Notes under the pieces: model-generated
The model's database searches: none
What the model saw: the letters and a program-made list of their open reading frames with translations, nothing else
Told to the model about the DNA's origin: nothing
Program-made: the position numbers and the translations under genes
In this document: piece by piece, positions 13,263 through 23,554 of the stretch
Position numbering within the stretch: the first letter of the stretch is position 1
Layout of the letters: the number at the start of each line of letters is the position of its first letter
Source: Rhexocercosporidium sp. MPI-PUGE-AT-0058
Lineage: Eukaryota > Ascomycota > Leotiomycetes > Helotiales
NCBI GenBank assembly: GCA_020746875.1
Contig: JAGTJL010000001.1
Span: forward strand, 1,054,001 to 1,118,000
Reading direction: 5' to 3'
DNA: 64,000 nucleotides

Positions 13263-14659
13263 CACGCTACGGGCGTTTTTGGTCTGGCGGTCTTGAGAGC
13301 ATAGGATGTCAGATTTCGGAGGTATCTTCAACAGAAAGTGAACTCACTACTGAAATAACGCCGTTGAGATAAAGGGTCACCTTTGTCTCATCAGCACCGA
13401 TGTTGTGACAAGGGTGTGGTGTCCTGACTGGCTAGCAGGGGAGACTAGTTGGAGGTATCAAGGGTTCTAGCTTTCGGTGTTGTTGGCTGATGAAGATGAT
13501 TTATCGGGGATGATTGGTGATGGGGAAGTGGCAGGAAATTAATGGCTGCTCTCTAGTTCTGTACTTGGTTTCCCGTATTACCTGGGGTAGATAAGAGGTG
13601 CGAAGGGGACTCGCTTACGGGCGAGCGAGTTGTTGTTATTTCTTGTTATTTCTTAAATAACCTAGAAGAGATGAGGCCTTGTCGATTTCATTGCCTAGTA
13701 CTTTGAAGGACTTCCCTGATTAGCATGATTTTATAGAGTGTTGTCAGTAGACAGAAAGAGGGTAAGAATATTCAAGATGACGAATTTCAAGGACAGGACT
13801 GGAACGTTGGGATGGATGTTGATGCTTTACACTTTGTGAAAATGTGGTGTGTAAGGAAGCTATTTTATGAAGCTATCTTAGAGGTGAAAGCCTTGTTCTT
13901 GAGGAAACTATCCTAGAGTCGAGGCTATTCCGTTAAGCGCGAAACGAAAGCTGTGAATTCTGGTGGATGACCTGGATGCTGATTCTGACTGCTACGGAGC
14001 CTTTGACAGTATTGAAGTTCCAAAGCTTAGATCTAGCAACCTGGGAGTCGACGTCTGTGATATGGACGCATATGGTGTACTGCGATGGTACGCAAGATGT
14101 AACGAACCAGCATAATGTTATTGTCCCAGCCACGAACAACAAAGGGACTCACTTATCAAGATCCATACAGTTCTCGCCACACCTGGACGAAGCAAACTAC
14201 TTGTCGACACAACGAACGGAAGTGGCGAGAAATATTCACATACGATGTCAGCACATACACGGCCATAAGCTCCTTTAGAAGTGAATTGTACCACGGGAGT
14301 GAAAGATGTATTTATTGCTAAGTTTGTGGCTAGGTTAACCTTGCAGTCGTCAATAGACAACTGTGAAATAATGCGTGAAGGTAATACAGCCCCATCGCTG
14401 GTGACCTCCTACACAGACCCACTGCTGAGAGATTTGATACCAAAGCAAAGTCAAACGCAGAGAATGGGCAAAAAATGTCATTGAGAGTGCATCCTCAACT
14501 CCTCCCAAGCAAAGCATTCGCATAAAGCACAAAGAAAATGAGTGACCTGTGGTCCTAAACGACGACCTCAGATTAATACTCCGAGGCAAGCAGGCGACTA
14601 ATTGATCATGAACTATCGAGGGCATCGAGATTGTCTGCCTTCGTGGTCCGCAGACACAG
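13263..14659. other. Intergenic, no supported gene
   Basis: No coding region with a recognisable domain was seen. Short open frames near 13930-14360 lack family features. The interval separates two decayed 2EXR copies and may itself contain older debris. Confidence 0.5.
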
Positions 14660-15245
14660 TGCTCATCCCAGAATGTACCACTCTGAAGTTTCACTGGAGG
14701 CAGCGTCGGGTGCCACGGATGACAGGCATAGGTAAACAAAGTACAGCAAGCCTTTCCGTTGACAGAAGTAAGCACCACGTTCAATATTGGTTGTTCCCAA
14801 TTTGGATTCAGGAGCTTGAAATTATCTATCATCTGTTGCTGGAAGCGAAATTCCGTTTCGCAACGAGCATCATCATAGCTGCCTAGTTTTTTAGAACCCA
14901 AGAGGTGTTCCTTGCTTCGGATGGCATAATATATATCCATTCTGGTACACTACTAAGGTGAGATCCGTGAAATGTGTGCATTTCACTAGGTGGCGGGGTT
15001 CGACGCCATAGTCGACGATCAGATGGCGGACCTTCTCAAGTCCGGGTATGAGATTTTGCCTTCGCAATGGCTGTGTCGGAGTAGATTACATCGACGATGG
15101 GGTTGAACAAGATAGGAATCTTTGCGTTGTCGATGAGAGGGCTCAGGATGGCTGCTTCATGGCTTCCGCTCTGCTTTCCTAACAGATCTTGAATAGGAGA
15201 GGCAGTCGAGTGTTTGCGTAAAATATTGATGGTTCTGCAGGATGC
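14660..15245 (-). pseudogene. Decayed 2EXR-domain gene, copy B
   Basis: From about 15245 one frame reads CRTINILRKH and then NAKIPILFNPIVDVIYSD, the family's 'FNP-x-VD-x-(I/V)Y' element. A second frame then gives LIPGLEKVRHLIVDYGVEP and HFTDLTLVVYQNGY, matching copy A (GLENIHHLMVDADEF, HFETLMIVVHN). A third frame continues FKLLNPNWEQPILNVVLTS, a plausible family C-terminus. Two frame changes without clear introns and a missing N-terminal F-P-x-L-P motif suggest decay. Small introns cannot be fully excluded. Confidence 0.5.
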
Positions 15246-16559
15246 CCCTTGTGTGGTCTGCCTACGGGATAAAAATCCTGGGTAACTCGGCTAGTAGCGA
15301 TAGTGGGTAAGTGATATTGCCTACAGCATATCTTGGGGTCAGCATTGATATTTCAAGCATTGTAACAATGGCTCAAAAGTAGTGGGGGTATGCCAGAGCA
15401 TGTAGGTCCAAACTTTGCCGAACATCGTCCAAGCAAGAAAATGATCATCAAATACTGACCACAGATCAGCAGGCGAATGGTCCCAGCTAAACATCCTGTA
15501 AGCCATATTGCCCTCCATAGAAGCAATCCAAAACCAAGATGCTTCATGTTCACTCACAGGTAATTAGTTCGCATTCTGTTCGGTGTGTCGAGCAGACACA
15601 GATCTTTTGCTGACCATAGTCAGAACTGCAGCTCGAAGCTGATGACGACGAAGATCGAGTCTCGCGATGTGCAGTGGAGGTTCAGGGCACTGGCAATTAA
15701 AGTTCCGGTTGCCTGCCACGACTTTCAGACTAAAGTGCCGAGAAACAGGAATACAGAAAGTAAGACCGAGAGGTTTTTGTTATACCCTTGATACGTTTCT
15801 AGGGTGCCTCGATCACCAGGATAGGGCAGGCTTGAGTAGTCTGGCTAGCGTAGACTACTCGTACCATGAAGGGGAATATAGCCTGCCCGTGATAAAGAAT
15901 TCACGCAGCACCGTTACCATTCCGGTAACACTTCAGAAATACGCTTTGGAGAATACCAGCCTCAAAAGCAACTGAAGCTTAAGAAATGGGAGAAAGAGAG
16001 AAATCCAAACTCCAAGCTATGAAAAGCTGAAGAGAGGATCAAAGAGAGAATAAACATTCCTCAATGGCCCATAAAAGACTCCCAAGATCCAATTATACTT
16101 GGATAGTCATTTCAAGTACTCGTAAAGGTTTGAGCATCCGGGTCTAAATTCCACTGCAAATCCTGTTCCAATAGACAACTAGTCCAATGTAACCGCCAAG
16201 GCCAATTGAAGAGTGGTAGGTGGCGAAAATGATATACCTCAAGAGCCTGTTTGCTAAAATAAAAAAATGCAATTAAAGAGAACTACCACATCTGGGCTTC
16301 TGCATTAAGGATGGTATGTACGGCGGATTGTCTTGTCGTCAAACCAAACTTTGGTGATTTTTGCACAGTCATGTGATCACACGCGCTAGTTCTTATCAAG
16401 GCTAGCTGGAATACCAGCTCCAATCGCACGCTTGAAAAAAAAGAGTTGCGATAATTTTTTGGAGCTTCGACACCGCAAATACTCGACTCGATTTCACGAA
16501 GAGCACATTGCGATACTTCTTCCAAAGAGCTGGAGGAAAGTAGCAATCAAACATTCACC
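15246..16559. other. Intergenic upstream of NOP56
   Basis: Apart from the nested inverted repeat, nothing coding is supported. The last 300 nt would hold the NOP56 promoter; an A-rich run occurs at about 16433-16443. Confidence 0.5.
15824..15888. repeat. Nested inverted repeat
   Basis: GGGCAGGCT (15824-15832) pairs with AGCCTGCCC (15880-15888), and inside it GAGTAGTCT (15834-15842) pairs with AGACTACTC (15852-15860). Both stems are perfect 9-mers. A third small stem, GTTACC/GGTAAC, lies at 15913-15929. No gene is adjacent, so this may be a hairpin relic of a small mobile element. Confidence 0.6.
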
Positions 16560-18215
16560 ATGACGAGTATCGATTACCTGCTCCATGAGAGCTCGGTGGG
16601 ATATGCAATCTTTGAGGTTGTCCACCAGGCCGACACAGTCGGCAACCGATTGAAGGAAGTTCAAGATGCCAGTCAGGATCTTGCCAAGTTTGGAAAGATG
16701 GTCAAGCTTGTAAACTTTGCGCCATACAGGTGAGCGCAATTTGAGTTGGCTTTTACTCTTGGGCCGCGATTGACAAAAATGTAGAGGGGCAGCCGAAGCT
16801 CTCGAAAATATCAACCTTGTGTCTGAAGGCGTCCTGTCCGAGTACCTCCGATCGAATCTCGAATTGAACCTCCCAAAGCCGTCTAAGAAGAAGAAGGTCA
16901 TCCTCGGTGTTTCGGATAAGAATTTGGCTGGTAGCATTAAGGCTTCATTCCCAGGTGTCGACTGCGAGACTGGTGAGACCTCCGAGGTGGTTGCTGATCT
17001 GCTCCGTGGACTGCGATTCCACGCAGGAAAGCTTCTCAAGGGTCTTCAAGAGGGCGATGTTGAGAGAGCACAGCTCGGTTTGGGCCACGCTTACTCTCGC
17101 GCAAGAGTCAAGTTCTCCGTTCAGAAGAACGACAACCACATCATCCAAGCAATTGCAACCCTCGACCACCTCGACAAGGCCGTAAATACCTTCTCCATGC
17201 GTGTCCGTGAATGGTATGGATGGCACTTCCCAGAGCTCGTCAGAATTGTCTCCGACAACCACACCTATGCCAAGCTTGCTCTTGCAATTGGTGACAAGAA
17301 GACCTTGACCGACGGCTCGTTACATGACCTAGCAGCTCTCGTAAACGACGATGCCGATATTGCGCAGGCAATCATTGACGCGGCGCGTGTCAGTATGGGA
17401 CAGGATATCTCTGAGACCGATATGGAGAACGTTTCAGCTTTCGCAAACCGGGTGGTTAAGCTTGCTGAGTATAGAAAGTCCCTCTTCCAGTACTTGACCG
17501 ACAAGATGGCGGTCGTTGCGCCCAATTTGGCCTCTTTGATTGGAGAAGTTGTTGCCGCCCGTCTCATCTCTCATGCTGGTTCTCTAACCAACCTCTCGAA
17601 ATACCCCGCCTCTACTGTCCAGATTCTTGGTGCCGAGAAGGCTCTTTTCAGAGCGCTGAAGACTAAGGGCAACACTCCCAAGTACGGATTGATCTACCAC
17701 TCAAGCTTCATCGGTCGTGCTGGAGCAAAGAACAAGGGTCGCATTTCCAGATTCTTGGCCAACAAGTGCAGCATTGCAAGCAGAATTGACAACTTCTCCG
17801 AGGAGCCAACAACCAAGTTCGGATTGGCCCTGAGAAAGCAAGTTGAGGAGAGATTGGACTTCTACGCTACCGGAGCCGCACCGCAGAAGAACGAGGACGC
17901 AATGGTAAGAAGGCACATTAGATGATTACTCACAAGCATCACTAACTATTCACTTAGAAATCCGCAATGGATGCAGTCCTAGGTGATATCAAGGTCGCCG
18001 ACCCATCTGAAGATGCCGACATGGCAGACATCGCCCCCCGAGCCGTCCAAAAGCAAGAGAAGAAGTCAAAGGACAAGAAAGAGAAGTCAAAAGATAAGGA
18101 TTCCAAGAAGGACAAGAAGGACAAGAAGAGAAGGCACAGCGAAGCCGCCGGAGACGAGGAAGAGCTCAGTGAGAAGAAGAAAAAGAAGAAGAGCAAGAGA
18201 GAGTCCTTGGCATAA
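16560..18215 (+). CDS. NOP56: Box C/D snoRNP core protein Nop56
   Basis: Exons 16560-16729, 16785-17904 and 17958-18215 give about 515 residues. The N-terminal domain ([15 protein letters not shown], then [17 protein letters not shown]), the central coiled-coil region and the NOP domain ([20 protein letters not shown], then [18 protein letters not shown]) follow the Nop56 order. The N-terminus and the segment [19 protein letters not shown] match Nop56 rather than Nop58. The C-terminus is the usual Lys/Glu/Asp-rich tail. The protein is a scaffold of box C/D snoRNPs that guide 2'-O-methylation and pre-rRNA processing in the nucleolus. The last exon encodes only the tail. Confidence 0.95.
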
Positions 18216-18813
18216 TGACTGACTGACCGGTTGGGCATTTCTCTTTCGTGTAAATCTGGACTGGCTTTTTGGCGCTCCGGTGTTGGCATTCGTCGTCCCT
18301 CTTGCTCTTCCGAGGAGAGAAAAATGAATAACTGGCGTTCTGTGGATACTCATGCCGTTTGGGGGAAAAGGATAAACTTTTACATGCATCGTTCATTGAC
18401 TTGGCTCTTACTCGGACACCATTGCTACTTCGGCGCTTGGTGTTGAGACATCCGTGGCCCGTTTGCTAGGTAGACAAGAAAAATCATCTCGTCTTTGTAC
18501 ATTGTCTAAGCCGTTCGACTGGGAATAGCACTGAGCTGGTATTGCAGTGACATGATTTCCAAGTGCTCTACTAGTCCCTTCACATGGCTGAGTCTTCATA
18601 ATGGCATCATCACTTGCAATTTTGGATTCTGAAATGTTATACTTATTTGCGTTTTATGTGATAATATGCACCAATCATTATTTCTCCTTCTCAGAAATCC
18701 AGATTGATGCCATGAACTCCTGTAAGAACGCCGTGCCTTTCGCCATGCTAACCGCGTCTTCACTTGGCCCTTATTCCCTAGTCTTCTAAACATAACGGTA
18801 CTCGATTTACTTC
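18216..18813. other. Convergent 3' region between NOP56 and VPS4
   Basis: Both flanking genes end here, so about 600 nt must hold two 3' UTRs and terminators. No coding feature is supported. Confidence 0.5.
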
Positions 18814-20217
18814 TCATGCTCCCTCACTACCAAACTCGGCGGTCCACTCTTCGCTGCGCTTGATGTCCTCGCCTGATACTGTTGGTCTGGAGCCTTTGAC
18901 TGCCTTGATGAAGTCCTTCAAGAGAAGCGGAGGTTCGAGAAGCTTGTCGGAATCGACTTCTGTCCAGGACATCTCCATTGCACCGACATCACCAGGCGAA
19001 CAGGGCGTCAGTTTCTCGACGCCGTTATCCATTGCCTTTTCGAAAGTTAATCAATTTGCCAAGTAAGGGATAACACATGACTTGCCTTCTTGTAGTGTGT
19101 AGCCATCTGAATCTTCCGCACTGGTTGCATAAGAGCATCCTGGACTGCAATACTGATATCACTTCCAGAATAACCTTCACTCAGCTCTCCTAGAGTCCTG
19201 AAGTCCGCACCAGTAAGCTCACAAGGTGTCGTTCCAACACTGATCTCGAACATCTTCGTCCTTGCTGGTAGATCTGGGAGAGAAATGTGTACGCGTCTTT
19301 GAAAACGACGTCGAATAGCAGCATCCAGTTGCCATGGGATATTCGTTGCGCCGAGAACCAGAACTCCTTTGCTGTCGCGACCAACACCATCCATCTGAAC
19401 AAGCATTTCTGTTTTGATACGTCGGGAAGCTTCTGATTCTCCTTCGCCACGAGGACCACATAAAGCATCAACTTCATCGATGAAAATGATAGACGGCTTG
19501 TTCTCCCGGGCCATTGCGAAAAGCTGTTTCACTAATCTGGGACTGTTGTCAGCGTATTTCACCTCACAAAGTAAACAAAGCGAACCTTTCACTCTCTCCC
19601 ATCCACTTGCTGACTAAATCGGAACTGCTAACACTGAAGAAAGTGCTGTTTGCCTCCGTAGCCACAGCTTTCGCCAAGTAACTCTTTCCCGTACCAGGCG
19701 GTCCGTACAGGAGAATACCCTTCCACGGTTGTCTCTTGCCCGTGAACAGATGTGGGAACTTGATAGGCAAAATGACAGCTTCTTTCAGTGCCTCTTTGGC
19801 GCCCTCAAGACCGGCAACATCTTCCCATTTGATATTCGGCTTATCCTGTAGAATGGCTCCCGCGAGCGCATTCCTCAGCTTCTTGCTATCGGCGTCAACT
19901 TCTTCTTCTCCATCCTTCCCCTTGCCTCCTCCTCCTGAGGTACTGCCGTTTGCGCCAACCATCCCAGGCTTTTTGTGTTTCCCATCAGCGTCTGCTAAAT
20001 GCGACTTGAGTTTTTCCGCGCGTTCCATGTATTCGCCTGCCTTTGCTCTTATCATCTCCTTGGATTTAGCGTTCTTCTCCCATTTCAGCGCTAGCATGAA
20101 CAGTTCTAAGGACTGATAGTATAATTGGTATGCCTTTTCGTATTCTGCGGCCGTGTCTGCCTCGATGGCCTTCTTGACCACGTCTATTGCGCGACCGAGG
20201 AAGTCGGTGTTCGACAT
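18814..20217 (-). CDS. VPS4: ESCRT-associated AAA ATPase Vps4
   Basis: Exons 20217-19586, 19536-19086 and 19035-18814 give 434 residues, close to yeast Vps4. The N-terminal MIT domain (about 1-75) is followed by a Gly-rich linker and the AAA domain. The Walker A motif GPPGTGKS lies near 171-178, Walker [11 protein letters not shown] near 230, and the arginine-finger region AIRRRFQRR follows. The C-terminal segment [17 protein letters not shown] and the final helix [13 protein letters not shown] match the Vps4 beta domain and C-terminal helix. It disassembles ESCRT-III on endosomes. Intron 2 (19036-19085) starts with GCAAGT, so it is a GC-AG intron; using it restores [14 protein letters not shown] exactly. 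Confidence 0.95.
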
Positions 20218-20811
20218 GGTGGAGGTGGGGGTGTTTGGAGTTCGTAGAGAGACTGAATACCGAGTAAATAGAAGTATGAGACGAGCGACCAGGAATTCGA
20301 GTCTGTAGAACGGTCACAGTCCCTTATTGTCTTCTGCTTCCAAGAGCGCTTCGAGTGGTGTAGTTGTGGCAGGGACAATCAAGACTTGGGCGGTTGTTTT
20401 GACGAGATGAGAACACCGAGGTTGCACCACCGGGATTAAGGTATTGACCTAGAGGCTTTTGGTTGAGAGACGTAGATTTACCCAAAGACACCGTTCTCTT
20501 GCGATCGCAGAAAGACTGTCAGTCTCTGGTCCTGGGAGGTTGTTATTTAGTGACGGAGCAGGACATCACTTGGCAGCGCTGCCTCTTTTGCCCCGCGATT
20601 TGGTTTGGCGGGCGCTAGTGCGGGTCAGGTCCAGATTTTGATAAACTCTCAAGCTGTTGAAGCTATCCATGAGCTGTCTATTGACTTAGAGTTCTTACAA
20701 GACACAAAATCCGAGACAGTGCGAATCTCCACAGGGAAACCCATCTTTCAATAATTACGAGATAAGACAATCATTCCGTCGAGAAGCATAACCGCCCCTG
20801 TAAGCGCAACT
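20218..20811. promoter_or_regulatory. Divergent promoter between VPS4 and prefoldin 6
   Basis: This is a 594-nt interval between head-to-head genes. Short open frames on both strands have no features. No specific binding site was assigned. Confidence 0.4.
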
Positions 20812-21388
20812 ATGGCAGAAGCACAGCAAAGGCTCCAGAGCTTGTCCGACGAGTACCAAAAGTTGCAGCAAGGTAAGCTTTTGCCCTTACGCAACCCCAG
20901 CTCTAACTTACATGTCACAGATCTCCAAAACAACGTCAATTCGAGACAACGACTGGAGTCACAACAGCAAGAGAACAAGGCAGTCCAGAAGGTTCGCCGC
21001 ACCGATTCGAGAGAGCGGACGAGGAGCTAAGAGATTCAGGAATTTGAGGGACTACAAGACGATGCGAATATCTACAAGATGGTTGGGCCTGTGCTGCTGA
21101 AGCAGGATAAGACGGAGGCTGTTATGGCTGTTAATGGCCGGTTAGAGTTCATCGAGAACGAGATGTGAGTTTTGGCGACTGGCCGAGCAGTGCAAATGTT
21201 GATAAGTCTGCAGAAAGAGGGTAGAAAAGCAGATCGGCGATGTTGAGAGCAAGAGTGATGCTGTGCGGACACAAGTAAGCCGAATTTCCTCATTTCTTGC
21301 AGAATCACCGAGGACTAATAGATATCAGATCATACAAATACAATCAGAAGCTCAACCGCAAGGCAGCCAACCTCAAATTGCGGCATAG
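20812..21388 (+). CDS. YKE2: Prefoldin subunit 6 (beta-type)
   Basis: Five small exons (20812-20872, 20921-20991, 21040-21164, 21214-21274, 21329-21388) join in exact phase to about 125 residues. The protein is two coiled coils around a beta-hairpin: an N-terminal helix (AEAQQRLQSLSDEYQKLQQD), the conserved central YKMVGPVLLKQDKTEA, and a second helix starting at NGRLEFIENE. This is the prefoldin beta-subunit pattern, best matching subunit 6. Prefoldin passes nascent actin and tubulin to the CCT chaperonin in the cytosol. Four introns in 378 coding nt is dense for a fungus. No single exon is long, so the gene would be easy to miss. Confidence 0.9.
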
Positions 21389-21753
21389 GGAGGTATGGCA
21401 TATGTTCAGGCGTTTAGGGGCGGCATCGGTGGCGTATCATACAAATAACTTCCTTTTGTCTCCATGAAGCAAGCATTTGCAGGAGGGCTTACCCGTTACT
21501 TGTGTCCCCAATTTTGTTTTGTTTCCCAGTGCTCCATGAAACCATAGTTCCTTTAATCCGAACCTGATCTAGTATGCAGTCAAGTAGACTCTGTGGTTTA
21601 AGCATGTGGAGCAATTCAGCATCGTGTTCCTCAAATCTAGAACTGCTCAATTCCCCATTTGCTTCTAACGAGACGAACGGGCCCTTGTAAATTTCAGGCA
21701 GCTGCAATCGCGAGCTGGTCCGCTAAATTCCATCAATTCTAAGCCTTTTAGTC

Positions 21754-22779
21754 TCAGTCCCCGTGGTTCCCTCCTCCGCTTCGTGACCGCTTTTTGTCGC
21801 CATGCATCTTCTTGACTTTCAGTCTGACAGTGTTTTCGACTTTCTTCCTGTAAGAAAAGGTGTATTAGAAACGGATCTTAAATTGTGATGTGATGGTAAG
21901 AATTATGGCAAAAGATCTTGGATCCATGTCAAGTTTGGCTATTTGTTAGAGACCTTGCTCGATTTCTGCGCGATCTTCGTGGCGAACCTGGTCTTCTCTT
22001 TCAAAAGCATCTCGTTCTGCCCACTTAGTCTCCATTCTTCCCAGCATTGAAATCTTTTTCTTCGTGTTCTTGTCCAATGAGACTTGGTGCGGATGCTTTT
22101 TCACTTCTGTGGCATCTCACTTGTTGCTAACGCCATCTTAGACCCATTGATTGCTTTGTTTTACTGGAAGATGCGAATAGTAAACATTCTCGCTGCCCAT
22201 CTGAAAAATGGAACCGAGAAATCAAAAGGTACCTACAGTTGCTCAATCTTCTGCTTCTGTTCTGGTGATGTAACACCAGGTACCCTCCTCTTATAGATCC
22301 GGGTAATCTCGTCATGGAGTCTATTATGCGTCTCCTCTTTATTGCCCGACTGACTCCGAGTGGTGTCACATTGGATGCTGATAGAGTCCGAAGAAGCAAC
22401 GTAATAATTGCTGCCTCGGAGACCTTGATGAAGGACTTTCGGAATGTAGCCCTGAAGAGCGTAAAGTGGCCAGACCGTTGTTGCTTTAGAACTCGTTCTG
22501 AGGGGACAATTAGAATAGGCTCAGCTACACACCAATTTTAGAAACATACTTGTTGACTTTCTGACCACCAGGTCCTGATGAGCGAGAGTATGTCGTCTGG
22601 CCTATTTTTGCTGGTATCGTAGATTTGCCGAATTGCTGAAACCATTCCCGTACGGCATTGAGGTCGGCTTCCTCACTGTCGCTTCCAGATTGTGCCGAAT
22701 ATGCCCTGTAACTCTGGACGAGGGAAAGTTGTTCTCGAAGCTGAGGAGTAAGATACTGTAAAGCGCGACGAGAAAGCAT
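21754..22779 (-). CDS. Mitochondrial GGQ-domain peptidyl-tRNA hydrolase-like protein (ICT1/Pth4 type)
   Basis: Exons 22779-22550, 22497-22237 and 21847-21754 give about 194 residues. A short presequence-like N-terminus (MLSRRALQYLTPQLREQL) precedes the RF-1 domain, with the catalytic GGQ in YSRSSGPGGQKVNK spanning exons 1-2. The C-terminus (RLKVKKMHGDKKRSR) is the basic tail that in ICT1-type proteins enters the ribosomal mRNA channel. The family hydrolyses peptidyl-tRNA on stalled mitoribosomes. The second intron is 389 nt, far longer than others here, and contains open stretches on the same strand; a cryptic or alternative exon inside it is possible. The exon 2-exon 3 join restores QKIEQL followed by KKVENTVRLKVKK. 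Confidence 0.85.
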
Positions 22780-23554
22780 GGTAACAACGACGAAAGTTTA
22801 GGAAGACTGTAAACAAGGAGTGGCAATACTGTAGAAAGCTAGCAGACGAACAAAAGCAATGGCGGGAGCTTCAATTGCAAGCGTTATATTAACTGCTTTC
22901 ACCGCCGCCGGCCTTCAACAGTCAGCCTACAGTTAGGCATCTATTGTACTAGAGATGTACTTATCACAAAAGAGAAGCGCCCTTGGACTTCTATTTCAAA
23001 ATGCAAGGAGATAGAGAAAGGGAAAGCTCTCGGTTGAGTTCTGCCCCAGCTGAGCTAAGGTGAAGACTGCGCTTGTCCACGTCCGGCATAGTCACAATCT
23101 GATCAACTAGCGTCTCGCAGGGATCGATTTTCTCCTTCCACTTGCTTGTCATCTCGAAGCCTTTTGTCCTCTGCCCCTCCACCGTCAAACTACAACACGA
23201 CACCAAAGAGAAAGCAACGCAGCAACTACAGCAAAGCCATCCCACCTGGCCTGGCATTCTAGCTGATGCACAAATACCAGCGATAGAAGCGACGCCCGAC
23301 GTCAATACAGGAACTTGAACGTTCAGGACCTATTCGAGCCGCTGTCAGAAGCTTCTTTCGAACGTCTTGAAGAGCACTCCCACGCCGGATCCAGCAACGT
23401 CCACCCATCTACTCATACCTTTCTCTCCTTTCATTCCACTGCTCTGAGCCATTCCCCTTCCCCTTGCCACTCTTATTGTAGCCCTGGAATTCTCCCTCCA
23501 GCTCCATTCGCTTTGAGATTGCTCCTCAGCCTTTTGCCGCTGCACAAAGCATTC
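22780..23554. promoter_or_regulatory. Divergent promoter between the GGQ gene and the NAB3-like gene
   Basis: This is about 775 nt between head-to-head genes. The plus-strand frame of the NAB3-like gene is open back to 23315 but without an ATG before 23555. A minus-strand frame at 22991-23305 has no recognisable feature. Confidence 0.4.

Noticed and set aside
22991..23305. 104-codon minus-strand ORF between the GGQ gene and the NAB3-like gene
   Set aside because: Cys/Ser-rich chance-like composition, no domain, and located in a divergent promoter.
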